DNA of 64,000 nt from NCBI RefSeq assembly GCF_017114915.1, contig NZ_JAAUOE010000013.1:1-64000 (forward strand). The letters are read 5' to 3'. Origin of the DNA: Pseudomonas frederiksbergensis (GTDB taxonomy: Bacteria; Pseudomonadota; Gammaproteobacteria; Pseudomonadales; Pseudomonadaceae). Below the pieces are notes generated by a model. It had not been told where the DNA came from, searched no databases, and saw only the letters and a program-made list of their open reading frames with translations. Positions 33,413-41,462 of the stretch are shown here, piece by piece (positions within the stretch are counted from its first letter, which is position 1; each line of letters starts with the position of its first letter). The position numbers were made by a program, and so were the translations under genes.

Positions 33413-35254
33413 TTACAGCCCGTCGAGCATCGCCTTGTTACGCACCGCACCCTTATCGGCGCTGGTGGCCAACAGGGCATAGGCTTTCAGAGCGGTGGTC
33501 ACTTTACGTGGACGTTTTTCCACCGGTTTCCAGCCTTTCTTGTCCTGCTCGACCCGGCGCGCGGCCAGTTCTTCGTCGCTGATCAACAGGTTGATCGAGC
33601 GGTTCGGAATGTCGATCAGTACCTTGTCGCCATCCTGCACCAGACCGATCGCGCCGCCGGCAGCGGCTTCTGGCGAAGCGTGACCGATGGACAGGCCCGA
33701 AGTGCCGCCGGAGAAACGGCCGTCGGTGAGCAGGGCGCAGGCTTTGCCCAGGCCTTTGGATTTCAGGTAAGAGGTCGGGTAGAGCATTTCCTGCATGCCC
33801 GGGCCGCCTTTCGGGCCTTCGTAACGAATGATCACGATGTCGCCGGCCTTCACTTCGTCGGCGAGAATGCCGCGTACGGCGCTGTCCTGGCTTTCGAAGA
33901 TCTTCGCGTTGCCTTCGAAGACGTGGATCGACTCGTCGACGCCGGCGGTTTTCACCACGCAACCGTCCAGCGCGATGTTGCCGTACAGAACGGCCAGGCC
34001 GCCTTCTTTCGAATAAGCGTGTTCGACGCTGCGGATGCAGCCGTTTTCACGGTCGTCGTCCAGAGTCGGCCAGCGGGTCGACTGGCTGAACGCGGTTTGC
34101 GTCGGGATGCCCGCAGGACCGGCCTTGAAGAAGTGATGCACCGCTTCATCGTTGGTCTGGGTGATGTCCCACTTGGCGATGGCTTCTTCCATGCTGCGGC
34201 TGTGTACGGTCGGCAGGTCGGTGTGCAACAGGCCGCCACGGGCCAGGGAACCGAGAATGCTGAAGATCCCGCCGGCACGGTGCACGTCTTCCATGTGGTA
34301 CTTCTGGATGTTCGGCGCGACTTTGCACAGTTGCGGTACATGGCGGGAGAGGCGGTCGATGTCGCGCAGGTCGAAATCGATCTCGGCTTCCTGGGCCGCG
34401 GCCAGCAAGTGCAGGATGGTGTTGGTGGAACCGCCCATGGCGATGTCCAGGGTCATGGCGTTTTCGAACGCCTTGAAGTTGGCGATGTTTCGCGGCAACA
34501 CCGACTCATCGTTCTCGCCGTAGTAACGCTTGCACAGCTCGACGATGGTGCGGCCGGCCTGCAGGAACAGCTGTTCGCGATCGCTGTGGGTGGCCAGGGT
34601 CGAACCGTTGCCCGGCAAGGCGAGGCCGAGGGCTTCGGTCAGGCAGTTCATCGAGTTGGCGGTGAACATGCCGGAGCAGGAGCCGCACGTCGGGCAGGCG
34701 CTTCGCTCGTACTCGGCGACCTTCTCGTCAGAGGCGCTGGAGTCTGCGGCGATCACCATGGCGTCGACCAGGTCGAGACCGTGGCTGGCCAGTTTGGTCT
34801 TGCCGGCTTCCATCGGGCCGCCAGACACGAAGATCACCGGGATGTTCAGGCGCAGGGCGGCCATCAGCATGCCAGGGGTGATCTTGTCGCAGTTGGAGAT
34901 GCAGACGATGGCGTCGGCGCAGTGGGCGTTGACCATGTACTCGACGGAGTCGGCGATGATCTCGCGGCTCGGCAGCGAATAGAGCATGCCGTCGTGGCCC
35001 ATGGCGATGCCGTCATCCACGGCGATGGTGTTGAATTCTTTGGCGACGCCGCCGGCCCGTTCGATTTCGCGAGCGACCAGTTGCCCCAGATCCTTGAGGT
35101 GCACATGGCCCGGTACGAACTGGGTAAAGGAGTTGGCAATGGCGATGATCGGCTTCTTGAAGTCGTCATCTTTCATCCCCGTGGCGCGCCACAGTGCGCG
35201 AGCACCGGCCATGTTGCGGCCGTGGGTGGATGTTTTCGAGCGGTAATCAGGCAT
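33413..35254 (-). CDS. ilvD: Dihydroxy-acid dehydratase
   Basis: A 613-residue Fe-S enzyme of branched-chain amino-acid synthesis that dehydrates 2,3-dihydroxy acids to 2-keto acids. Cluster cysteines lie in '[13 protein letters not shown]' and '[19 protein letters not shown]', and the C-terminal region has '[22 protein letters not shown]'-type substrate binding. The length and N-terminus '[19 protein letters not shown]' match E. coli IlvD (616 aa). It shares the isoleucine/valine pathway with ilvA at 14828 but is transcribed separately. Confidence 0.97.
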   Translation of the reverse strand: MPDYRSKTSTHGRNMAGARALWRATGMKDDDFKKPIIAIANSFTQFVPGHVHLKDLGQLVAREIERAGGVAKEFNTIAVDDGIAMGHDGMLYSLPSREIIADSVEYMVNAHCADAIVCISNCDKITPGMLMAALRLNIPVIFVSGGPMEAGKTKLASHGLDLVDAMVIAADSSASDEKVAEYERSACPTCGSCSGMFTANSMNCLTEALGLALPGNGSTLATHSDREQLFLQAGRTIVELCKRYYGENDESVLPRNIANFKAFENAMTLDIAMGGSTNTILHLLAAAQEAEIDFDLRDIDRLSRHVPQLCKVAPNIQKYHMEDVHRAGGIFSILGSLARGGLLHTDLPTVHSRSMEEAIAKWDITQTNDEAVHHFFKAGPAGIPTQTAFSQSTRWPTLDDDRENGCIRSVEHAYSKEGGLAVLYGNIALDGCVVKTAGVDESIHVFEGNAKIFESQDSAVRGILADEVKAGDIVIIRYEGPKGGPGMQEMLYPTSYLKSKGLGKACALLTDGRFSGGTSGLSIGHASPEAAAGGAIGLVQDGDKVLIDIPNRSINLLISDEELAARRVEQDKKGWKPVEKRPRKVTTALKAYALLATSADKGAVRNKAMLDGL

Positions 35255-35511
35255 GGAGCACTCCGGGCGGCTAATCAGGTATCAAAAGGGAAGTGAGCTT
35301 CTATTGACGTCTGGAACACTCAGAAATGGCCGTGTGTCCGGAAGTTGCCGATAACTTTGCGGGATCGCCGCGCGCTTCAGCTTGAGCTCATAAACCCGCC
35401 GGGGGATGACTGGCGATGAATCTCGCGATTCTACACCGCTGGCGTCAGGAGGGAATGCCGGAAAGTGTTGATCCAGCGCTGACGAGGCGTGCGGGATGAC
35501 GACCGGCAGGA

Positions 35512-36732
35512 TTATTCGACGCTTGGGCGGGCTCTCGGGCTTTTGGCTCGGCTATGGATACGACCGCTGAGCACCAACGCCACGCTGCTCAAAATGATGA
35601 AGCTGTATCCAAGGGTGGATTGCAGGTTGGCCGGGCTCAAGCTGACGAGCGCACTGATCAACCCGCCGCAGATGAAGATCACGGTGCTGCCGGCCGACGC
35701 CGAGGTGCCTGCATTTTCGGGGAACAGGCTCATGGCTTTGGACGTGGCGGCCGGTCGGGCGATGGTGGTGCCGGCGGTGCAGATGAGCATCGGCACCAGG
35801 ACGGTGATCGGGGACAGCGTAAAGCGGCTTGAGAGGTAAAGCATGATCAGGCCGGACAGCAGGATCAGACTCAATCCGCTGATGACTTGATGAGCGGGGC
35901 TTATGCGTTTACCCAACAGCGTCGCAACCGTGCCGCCGACAATGTAGGCGCCGCCATAGACCAGCAGGATCAGCGAGAAGTCATAGGCCGATAGCTGGAG
36001 TTGATCCATGAAAATCAGCGGCGAAATCACGATGAAGGAAAAATGGCAGGCGAAAGCAAAGGCTGAAATCAGCCAGTAGGACAGAAAGTCGACGTCGCAC
36101 AAGACCCGGCGGTAGGGCCGGAAGATATTCGATAGCGCTCCGGTCGCCGCGGGGCGAGTGTTATCGAGAAAAAAACAGGCCTTGAGCAGCACGACCCCAG
36201 CCAGTGCGTTAAACACCCAGAAGCTGCCCTGCCAGCCCAGCGTGGCTTGCAGGAACGTGCCGGCCAACGGTGAGACCGAGATGAAAACGCCGGTGGCAGT
36301 CACCATCAGGATTCGCAACCGGTTACGTTCCTCACCCTCGAACAGATCTTGAACCAGTGCCTGTGACAGCACGAAGCACCCGCAGCCGAGCGCCTGGATG
36401 ACACGAAACAGCAGGAAATAGAGATAGTCCGTGGTCAGTGTGCAGCCCATTGCACCCAGCATCGAAACGGTTATTCCGGCGAGCAACAGTCCTTTGCGCC
36501 CGATCACATCCGACAGCGGCCCGATCAGCAGTTGAGAGGCCGCTATACCGACGGCAAACAGACTGATCGAGAGCGCAATATCGGCGGGCGTGCCGCGAAA
36601 GTGCTCGGCGAGCGCAGGAAACGAGGGAAGCAGGACATCCAGCGGGAACACGCCAAGCAGCACCATTGCCAGCAACAGGCTGACGGCTCCCCGACGCTGT
36701 TTGACGGTCACCGCGGATTGTCCTTCAGTCAT
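35512..36732 (-). CDS. MFS transporter of the Bcr/CflA drug-efflux type
   Basis: A 406-residue exporter with about 12 membrane helices. The MFS motif A is 'GPLSDVIGRKGLLLAG' between helices 2 and 3, and the first helix carries 'GVFPLDVLLPSFPALAEHF', a hallmark of DHA1/Bcr-CflA transporters. Its start lies inside the end of the diiron oxygenase gene (8-base overlap), so it is the last gene of the cassette beginning at 38921. Export of the cassette's product is the natural inference; self-resistance is an equivalent reading. Confidence 0.88.
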   Translation of the reverse strand: MTEGQSAVTVKQRRGAVSLLLAMVLLGVFPLDVLLPSFPALAEHFRGTPADIALSISLFAVGIAASQLLIGPLSDVIGRKGLLLAGITVSMLGAMGCTLTTDYLYFLLFRVIQALGCGCFVLSQALVQDLFEGEERNRLRILMVTATGVFISVSPLAGTFLQATLGWQGSFWVFNALAGVVLLKACFFLDNTRPAATGALSNIFRPYRRVLCDVDFLSYWLISAFAFACHFSFIVISPLIFMDQLQLSAYDFSLILLVYGGAYIVGGTVATLLGKRISPAHQVISGLSLILLSGLIMLYLSSRFTLSPITVLVPMLICTAGTTIARPAATSKAMSLFPENAGTSASAGSTVIFICGGLISALVSLSPANLQSTLGYSFIILSSVALVLSGRIHSRAKSPRARPSVE

Positions 36733-37702
36733 CGATGAGTCCTGCCTTTATGAACAGTTGCCGGTTGTAAGGCGGGGCAAAGAAGCCGGCCTTTGTCATA
36801 GCCTGTAGCGTCGCGCCCGCACCGGATCGCGCCCGTAAAAGGGTGGCCTGGGGGCGGGTCAGTCCGCTGAGAATCTCCGTGACGGCGGTATCGCCGACAC
36901 CCGCGCCGAGCAGGCTTTCGCGCATCCATCGTTCGTCTGCCTCGAAGAATATGCGGATGATGTCCAGCAGCAGTTTGGCGGCGTACGTGCGTTGACGGTT
37001 GTTCAACGTCAGCCACAGGTAATGGAACACTTCAGAGAAATAGCGACTGTGGCGCGCCTCATCCGCGAGATGGTCCCTGAGCATTGCCCGGACGCTGGAA
37101 ACCAGGTCGTCACGGCAGACGTCGAGCAGTTCCTTGGCAATGATCGTCTCTGACACGAACCCGACGAGAAACCAGGCCAGCGCTTTGTGTTCTTCAGGCG
37201 CGTGGTTGAGCAGGGTGTTCAATCGCGTGATGCGGTGGGGCATGACAGGGCGCAGGCTGATCCCGTAGACCCCGGCAACCTGCTCGGCAAGGGTATTGGA
37301 GAACAGGGCGTGATACCCCTCGTCGGTATAAAGCTGAAGCGCGGCGGTTTTCATTCGTGAGGGAATGTGGACCTTCAGTTCTCCGTGGATGATGGTTTCC
37401 ACGCAGCGGTTGACGATGCGGTGCTCAAGCAAGGTGGTGTAGTCGAGGAAGTACACCAGATGATTGGCCGACAGCCGATGGATGACAGTTTGACCTGCCG
37501 CTTCGATGGCCGGGTGAGTCAGGTAAGCCAGGAAGCCCGGAGGAAACCAGTGGCGTGTTTTCAGCTGCTGTTCCAGGTCTGGCGGTAATAGATAGTCGTG
37601 TTCGCTGGTGCGCACCGAGGCGCGGGTATTCCAGTCGCCGAGGGTGAAACGATGAGCCCAGGAAACAGGGGGGGCTGAAGGGGCAATGATGAGATCGGTC
37701 AT
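36725..37702 (-). CDS. AurF-type diiron oxygenase
   Basis: A 325-residue helical protein of the AurF (p-aminobenzoate N-oxygenase-like) family. All seven expected iron ligands can be placed: Glu102, Glu128 and His131 (DEGYH), Glu185 (VSETII), and His211, Glu215, His218 (HLADEARH). The 3-residue and 4+3-residue spacings equal those of AurF. AurF oxidises arylamines to nitro groups through the hydroxylamine; other members hydroxylate carbon or nitrogen in natural products. The start codon overlaps the stop of the SagB-type gene (ATGA). The substrate here is unknown; a residue of the upstream 23-residue peptide is one candidate. Confidence 0.85.
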   Translation of the reverse strand: MTDLIIAPSAPPVSWAHRFTLGDWNTRASVRTSEHDYLLPPDLEQQLKTRHWFPPGFLAYLTHPAIEAAGQTVIHRLSANHLVYFLDYTTLLEHRIVNRCVETIIHGELKVHIPSRMKTAALQLYTDEGYHALFSNTLAEQVAGVYGISLRPVMPHRITRLNTLLNHAPEEHKALAWFLVGFVSETIIAKELLDVCRDDLVSSVRAMLRDHLADEARHSRYFSEVFHYLWLTLNNRQRTYAAKLLLDIIRIFFEADERWMRESLLGAGVGDTAVTEILSGLTRPQATLLRARSGAGATLQAMTKAGFFAPPYNRQLFIKAGLIDD

Positions 37703-38778
37703 TGTTGCTGCTCCCGACTGCCCAGGAGATCCTTCAGTTCCTTGCACATCACTTGTCCGTCGCTGTAGCCGCAGCCGACAAAAAACAACGGTTGCTCTGC
37801 GCTGTCTTCAAGCCCCAGCAAGACCTCGACCTGATCATCGGCCAGCGCCCCTGTCAGCCAGGTGTTCAGCCCCAGTGCAGTGGCCACCAGCTGGAATGTC
37901 TGGGAAATATGTCCCGCTTCCACGAAGGTCATTCGGTAGGCTCGCGAGTGTTCATATTTCCACCAAAGCTTGTCGAATCGACTGGTGATGAACAGGCCCA
38001 CGGGAAGGTTGTTGATGAAGTGCTGCCCACATAGCAACTGCCCCAGCGGCGAGTCAGGTGCCGGGTTGACGAAGCTCAGTGCGTGGTCGGTGGGATGGTA
38101 GGCGTAGAGTCCGGGTTTCAGGCCGCTGACGTTGTGTACATGAAGAAAGCCTTCGCAGGCATTCAGCCCGCCACCGGATGGGCTGCTGCGCCGGGCATCG
38201 AGACCTTCGACAAGGGAGTCGTCGACGTCATTCTCGCGCTCGTGCAAATAACCCAGAGACAGGTAAAGCAGTGTGCCGACATCTTCCAGTGAGACGGCCG
38301 CATCCGTGAAGGTGCGGCAGGTTTTTCGGCCGATCAGGACGTTGGCAAGCGTACCTTCCGGCAGGCAGGACGGTTTCGACAGGGCAATCAGCTCCCGTGC
38401 CTGGCGCTCAATGAGCCTGTTGGCCGGCGCGGGTGCGGCCAGTACTTCGGTGCAATGGTCCAGATACTGTCTCGACCATTCATGAATATCCTGAGGGGCA
38501 TGTTCGCAGGGAATGTTTTTGGTGCCGATATGGAATATTTTCGACAACTCATCCCAACCCCATTCAATAGTGTCCTGTGTGGAAGTTGTCAATATTCCGC
38601 TGTTTAGAAGTTGAGTGTCTATTCTATGGTTGCTGTTATACAGTTTGGGGTCGCTGATAAGTTGTGTGAGTCGGGTTGAATATTCAAGATTAAGTTCGAA
38701 TTGTTTGTGGTTTTTGTAATCCCAGACTATTTGGCCTGGCGTGCGCGGAAGTATGAATAAATACGGATTTATCTGCAT
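37699..38778 (-). CDS. SagB/McbC-type FMN dehydrogenase
   Basis: A 359-residue nitroreductase-fold protein of the SagB type, which in RiPP pathways oxidises azolines to azoles. An N-terminal domain of about 140 residues precedes the flavin domain. The FMN site begins at RKTCRTF (151-157), followed by 'PSGGGLNACEGFLHVHNVSG' (200-219), the Lys274-Tyr275 pair that is catalytic in McbC, and 'EAGHISQTFQLVATALGLN' (287-305). The first 200 bases are clearly AT-rich compared with neighbouring genes. The start at 38778 has a weak ribosome site and lies 33 bases after a hairpin that follows the small peptide gene. No cyclodehydratase is encoded nearby, so azole formation is not assured. Confidence 0.85.
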   Translation of the reverse strand: MQINPYLFILPRTPGQIVWDYKNHKQFELNLEYSTRLTQLISDPKLYNSNHRIDTQLLNSGILTTSTQDTIEWGWDELSKIFHIGTKNIPCEHAPQDIHEWSRQYLDHCTEVLAAPAPANRLIERQARELIALSKPSCLPEGTLANVLIGRKTCRTFTDAAVSLEDVGTLLYLSLGYLHERENDVDDSLVEGLDARRSSPSGGGLNACEGFLHVHNVSGLKPGLYAYHPTDHALSFVNPAPDSPLGQLLCGQHFINNLPVGLFITSRFDKLWWKYEHSRAYRMTFVEAGHISQTFQLVATALGLNTWLTGALADDQVEVLLGLEDSAEQPLFFVGCGYSDGQVMCKELKDLLGSREQQQ

Positions 38779-38810
38779 GATGGGCGGTTCGCTCTGGACG
38801 GGACCATAGA

Positions 38811-38842
38811 AAACGCTGGGTAGCCGGCACTCCCCAGCGTTT
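38811..38842 (-). terminator. Attenuator-like hairpin between the small peptide gene and the SagB-type gene
   Basis: On the minus strand a perfect 10-base stem (AAACGCTGGG/CCCAGCGTTT) encloses a 12-base loop and ends in TTTTCT, a weak T-tract. It could cause partial termination, giving more transcript for the 23-codon gene than for the enzymes, as the sagA-sagB terminator does in streptolysin S operons. Confidence 0.75.
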
Positions 38843-38849
38843 CATTTAC

Positions 38850-38921
38850 TTAGCGGACTTTCGGCGCAACCAGAAAAGCCAGGTTGGCGATTTTGTTAGC
38901 TTCCAGAGTAATTGCTTTCAT
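38850..38921 (-). CDS. 23-residue peptide, candidate RiPP precursor or leader peptide
   Basis: A 23-codon open frame beginning MKAITLEAN and ending VAPKVR, with a strong AAGGAG ribosome site eight bases before the ATG and a TAA stop. A well-formed promoter lies upstream and a hairpin directly downstream. The composition is A5, L3, K3, V2, N2 and I2, with no Cys, Ser, Gly or Trp and a single Thr. It therefore lacks the usual substrates for azole or lanthionine formation and also lacks a run of one amino acid that would mark classical amino-acid attenuation. It is similar in size to PqqA. A precursor or scaffold peptide for the downstream enzymes is the favoured reading; a regulatory leader peptide sensing a drug at the ribosome is the alternative. 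Confidence 0.68.
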   Translation of the reverse strand: MKAITLEANKIANLAFLVAPKVR

Positions 38922-38951
38922 GTTGTTGACTCCTTGTCATTTGATAGTGAG

Positions 38952-38969
38952 TGTCACTTCGAGGTGACA
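38952..38969. promoter_or_regulatory. Operator-like palindrome at the cassette transcription start
   Basis: TGTCACTTCGAGGTGACA matches its own reverse complement at 16 of 18 positions. It lies just downstream of the -10 box and upstream of the ribosome site, where a repressor would block transcription. No regulator gene lies in the cassette, so the regulator would act from elsewhere. Confidence 0.6.
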
Positions 38970-38974
38970 ACTCA

Positions 38975-39002
38975 ATCATAGGCTGTAATGGGGCCTTATC
39001 AA
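38975..39002 (-). promoter_or_regulatory. Sigma-70-type promoter of the peptide cassette
   Basis: On the minus strand TTGATA (38997-39002) and TATGAT (38975-38980) are separated by 16 bases. Each hexamer matches the consensus at five of six positions, which is strong for Pseudomonas. Transcription would start near 38968. Confidence 0.72.
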
Positions 39003-39178
39003 GGGGGTATTAAGTAGGAAAGTTCCAGTAATTTTGTCGGAGCGATCTGGGGGTTGGAGTAAGTTTGTAAGTTATATTCTTTAAAATAAAAGATGCAGGG
39101 AAACGTCCTGCAAGTCTGTAGGACCGCAAAAGTAAGACGCTGGGGTTGAAGAGTCGATGTTGCGAGGTAAGAACGGCT

Positions 39179-39204
39179 GACGGAGAGCCTGTTGGCTCCC
39201 CGTC
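39179..39204 (-). terminator. Probable terminator of rlmI
   Basis: GACGGGGAGCC and GGCTCTCCGTC form an 11-base stem with one mismatch just after the rlmI stop codon. The following T-tract is weak. Confidence 0.6.
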
Positions 39205-39216
39205 ACACCGGTGTAC

Positions 39217-40413
39217 TCAGCTGTTTGGCAGCAGACGGCAGGTGATGCTCTTGATGTAGCGGGTTTCGGCGATGGCCGGGTGAACCGGGTGGTCCGGGCC
39301 CTGACCGCCACGTTCCAGCATCTGGATGTTACGGTCCAGGTGACGGGCGCTGGTCAGCAGGATGTTCTGCAGATCGTCTTCGGGCAGGTGCATCGAGCAC
39401 GAAGCGCTGACCAGGATACCGTCCTTGCTGAGCAGGCGCATGGCTTGCTCGTTCAGGCGACGGTAGGCGCCTTCACCGTTTTTCATGTCTTTCTTGCGTT
39501 TGATGAACGCAGGCGGGTCGGCGACGATCACGTCGAAGCGTTCTTCGCTGGCCTTCAGCTCTTTCAGGGCTTCGAACACGTCGCCTTCGATGCAGGTCAT
39601 CTTGTCGGCGAAACCGTTCAGCGCGGCGTTGCGTTCCACGCCATCGAGGGCGAAGGCCGAAGCATCGACACAGAACACTTCACTGGCGCCAAACGCGGCT
39701 GCTTGCACGCCCCAGCCGCCGATGTAACTGTACAGGTCCAGTACGCGCTTGCCTTTGGCATAAGGTGCCAGACGTGCGCGGTTCATGCGGTGGTCATAGA
39801 ACCAGCCGGTTTTCTGGCCCTGAATGACCGGCGCTTCGAACTTCACGCCGTTCTCTTCCAGCGCCACCCACTCCGGCACCAGGCCGAACACGGTTTCTAC
39901 GTAACGGTTGAGGCCTTCGGCGTCACGGGCTGCGGAGTCGTTCTTGAACAGGATGCCGCTTGGCTTGAGCACTTGGGTCAGGGCCGCGATCACGTCATCT
40001 TTATGGGCTTCCATGGTCGCCGAGGCGATCTGCACCACCAGAATGTCGCCGAACCGGTCGACCACAAGGCCTGGCAGCAGGTCGGAGTCGCCGTAGACCA
40101 GGCGATAGAACGGCTTGTCGAACAGGCGCTCGCGCAGGGACAGGGCGACGTTCAGGCGATGCACCAGCAGCGACTTGTCCAGCGGCAACTTGATGTCGCG
40201 CGACAGCAGGCGGGCGCAGATCAGGTTGTTCGGGCTCATGGCAACAATGCCCAGCGGCTTGCCACCGGCGGCTTCGAGGATCGCCTGGTCGCCGGCTTTG
40301 AAACCGTGCAAAGGAGTCGCCGCTACATCGATTTCGTTGCTGTAGACCCACAGGTGACCGTTGCGCAGGCGTCGGTCGGCGTTGGCTTTGAGGCGCAGGC
40401 TAGGCAGGGACAT
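39217..40413 (-). CDS. rlmI: 23S rRNA (cytosine-C5)-methyltransferase RlmI
   Basis: A 398-residue protein with an N-terminal PUA domain ('RRLRNGHLWVYSNEID', 'GIVAMSPNNLICARLLS') and a C-terminal Rossmann methyltransferase. The SAM site is 'VLDLYSYIGGWGVQAAAFGA' and the catalytic-side motif is 'VIVADPPAFIKRKKDM'. A cysteine in 'ILVSASCSMHLPEDDL' corresponds to the catalytic Cys of 5-methylcytosine enzymes. E. coli RlmI modifies C1962 of 23S rRNA and has similar length (396). It is transcribed alone towards the accessory cassette. Confidence 0.93.
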   Translation of the reverse strand: MSLPSLRLKANADRRLRNGHLWVYSNEIDVAATPLHGFKAGDQAILEAAGGKPLGIVAMSPNNLICARLLSRDIKLPLDKSLLVHRLNVALSLRERLFDKPFYRLVYGDSDLLPGLVVDRFGDILVVQIASATMEAHKDDVIAALTQVLKPSGILFKNDSAARDAEGLNRYVETVFGLVPEWVALEENGVKFEAPVIQGQKTGWFYDHRMNRARLAPYAKGKRVLDLYSYIGGWGVQAAAFGASEVFCVDASAFALDGVERNAALNGFADKMTCIEGDVFEALKELKASEERFDVIVADPPAFIKRKKDMKNGEGAYRRLNEQAMRLLSKDGILVSASCSMHLPEDDLQNILLTSARHLDRNIQMLERGGQGPDHPVHPAIAETRYIKSITCRLLPNS

Positions 40414-40566
40414 GACGTCGCTCCGGAAAAAAGAGCGGGAGTATAACGCGTTGAGGAAGTGGCGGGTTTGGCGGTCGATGAAACGCAGATGAAGGTAGGT
40501 CTTGATTGTGTGTCGGATCGATCTTTTTAAGGGTTAGAATCCCCGCCTGACCCGGAGTGCGTACTT

Positions 40567-41433
40567 ATGTCCCAAGAGCTGACGAGCGAACAGATCCAGC
40601 AATCCCTGCAAGGTATCAGCGTGCCGCCCCAGCCGCAGATCATGGTGGATCTGCAGATGGAGCAGTACATGCCCGATCCGGACCTGGAAGTGATCGCCAA
40701 GCTGATCTCCCAGGATCCAGGCCTTTCCGGGGCCTTGCTGAAAATCGTCAACTCGCCGTATTACGGCTTGAGCAACAAGATCACCGCGATCCAGCGGGCA
40801 GTGAACCTGTTGGGCAGTCGCTCGATCATCAACCTGATTAACGCACAGTCGATCAAGGGCGAGTTGAACGATGACGCCATCGTCACCCTCAACCGTTTCT
40901 GGGACACGGCGCAGGACGTGGCGATGACATGCTTGACTCTGGCCAAGCGCGTCGGTGTCCAGGCTGGCGACGAAGCCTATGCGCTGGGGCTGTTCCACGA
41001 TTGCGGCATCCCGTTGATGCTCAAGAAATTCCCCGACTACATGAAAGTGCTGGAACAGGCCTATGCCAACGCCAGCGCTGAATGCCGTGTGGTGGACACC
41101 GAGAACAAGCAGTACAACACCAACCACGCCGTAGTCGGGTATTACACCGCCAAGTCCTGGCGCCTGCCGGAACACGTCACCCAGGCCATTGCCAACCATC
41201 ACAATGCCCTGGCCATTTTCAGCGATGAATCGTGCCGCAATACGCCGCTGAAAAATCTGCTGGCAATCCTGAAGATGGCCGAGCACATTTGCGCCTCCTA
41301 TCGGGTGCTGGGCAACCAGTCCGAAGACAACGAATGGAACACTGTCGGGCATCTGGTGCTCGATTACATCGGTTTGTCGGAATACGATTTCGAAACCCAG
41401 AAACAAGAGATTCGCGACCTCGCCACGCGTTGA
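40567..41433 (+). CDS. HDOD domain signalling protein
   Basis: A 288-residue protein made almost entirely of an HDOD domain, the inactive relative of HD phosphohydrolases. The typical segments 'LISQDPGLSGALLKIVNSPYYGL', 'AIQRAVNLLGSRSIINL' and 'LGLFHDCGIPLML' (with one HD-like His-Asp pair) are present. HDOD proteins act as scaffolds in signalling, stress or motility control, and no GGDEF, EAL or receiver domain is fused here. It is followed 29 bases downstream by mutM, which suggests co-transcription but not a shared role. Confidence 0.85.
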   Translation: MSQELTSEQIQQSLQGISVPPQPQIMVDLQMEQYMPDPDLEVIAKLISQDPGLSGALLKIVNSPYYGLSNKITAIQRAVNLLGSRSIINLINAQSIKGELNDDAIVTLNRFWDTAQDVAMTCLTLAKRVGVQAGDEAYALGLFHDCGIPLMLKKFPDYMKVLEQAYANASAECRVVDTENKQYNTNHAVVGYYTAKSWRLPEHVTQAIANHHNALAIFSDESCRNTPLKNLLAILKMAEHICASYRVLGNQSEDNEWNTVGHLVLDYIGLSEYDFETQKQEIRDLATR

Positions 41434-41462
41434 GTGTCGAACTCGCCTGATTCGAGAGCCCC

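Larger units (their letters stand above)
38922..39216. other. AT-rich intergenic region between rlmI and the peptide cassette
   Basis: This stretch of about 295 bases holds the cassette's 5' leader, operator and promoter at its left end, and a hairpin near 39179-39204 that is probably the rlmI terminator. The central part (39003-39160) is AT-rich and contains no convincing open frame; a weak dyad GCAGG/CCTGC lies near 39094-39112. Confidence 0.6.

Noticed and set aside
33680..35296. 538-codon open frame opposite ilvD
   Set aside because: It mirrors ilvD completely and its translation shows no recognisable domain; the codon bias of ilvD removes stop codons from this frame.
38850..38921. Classical amino-acid attenuation leader for the SagB-type operon
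   Set aside because: The 23 codons contain no run of one amino acid, and the downstream genes are not an amino-acid pathway. Drug-sensing leader function remains possible and is kept as an alternative.
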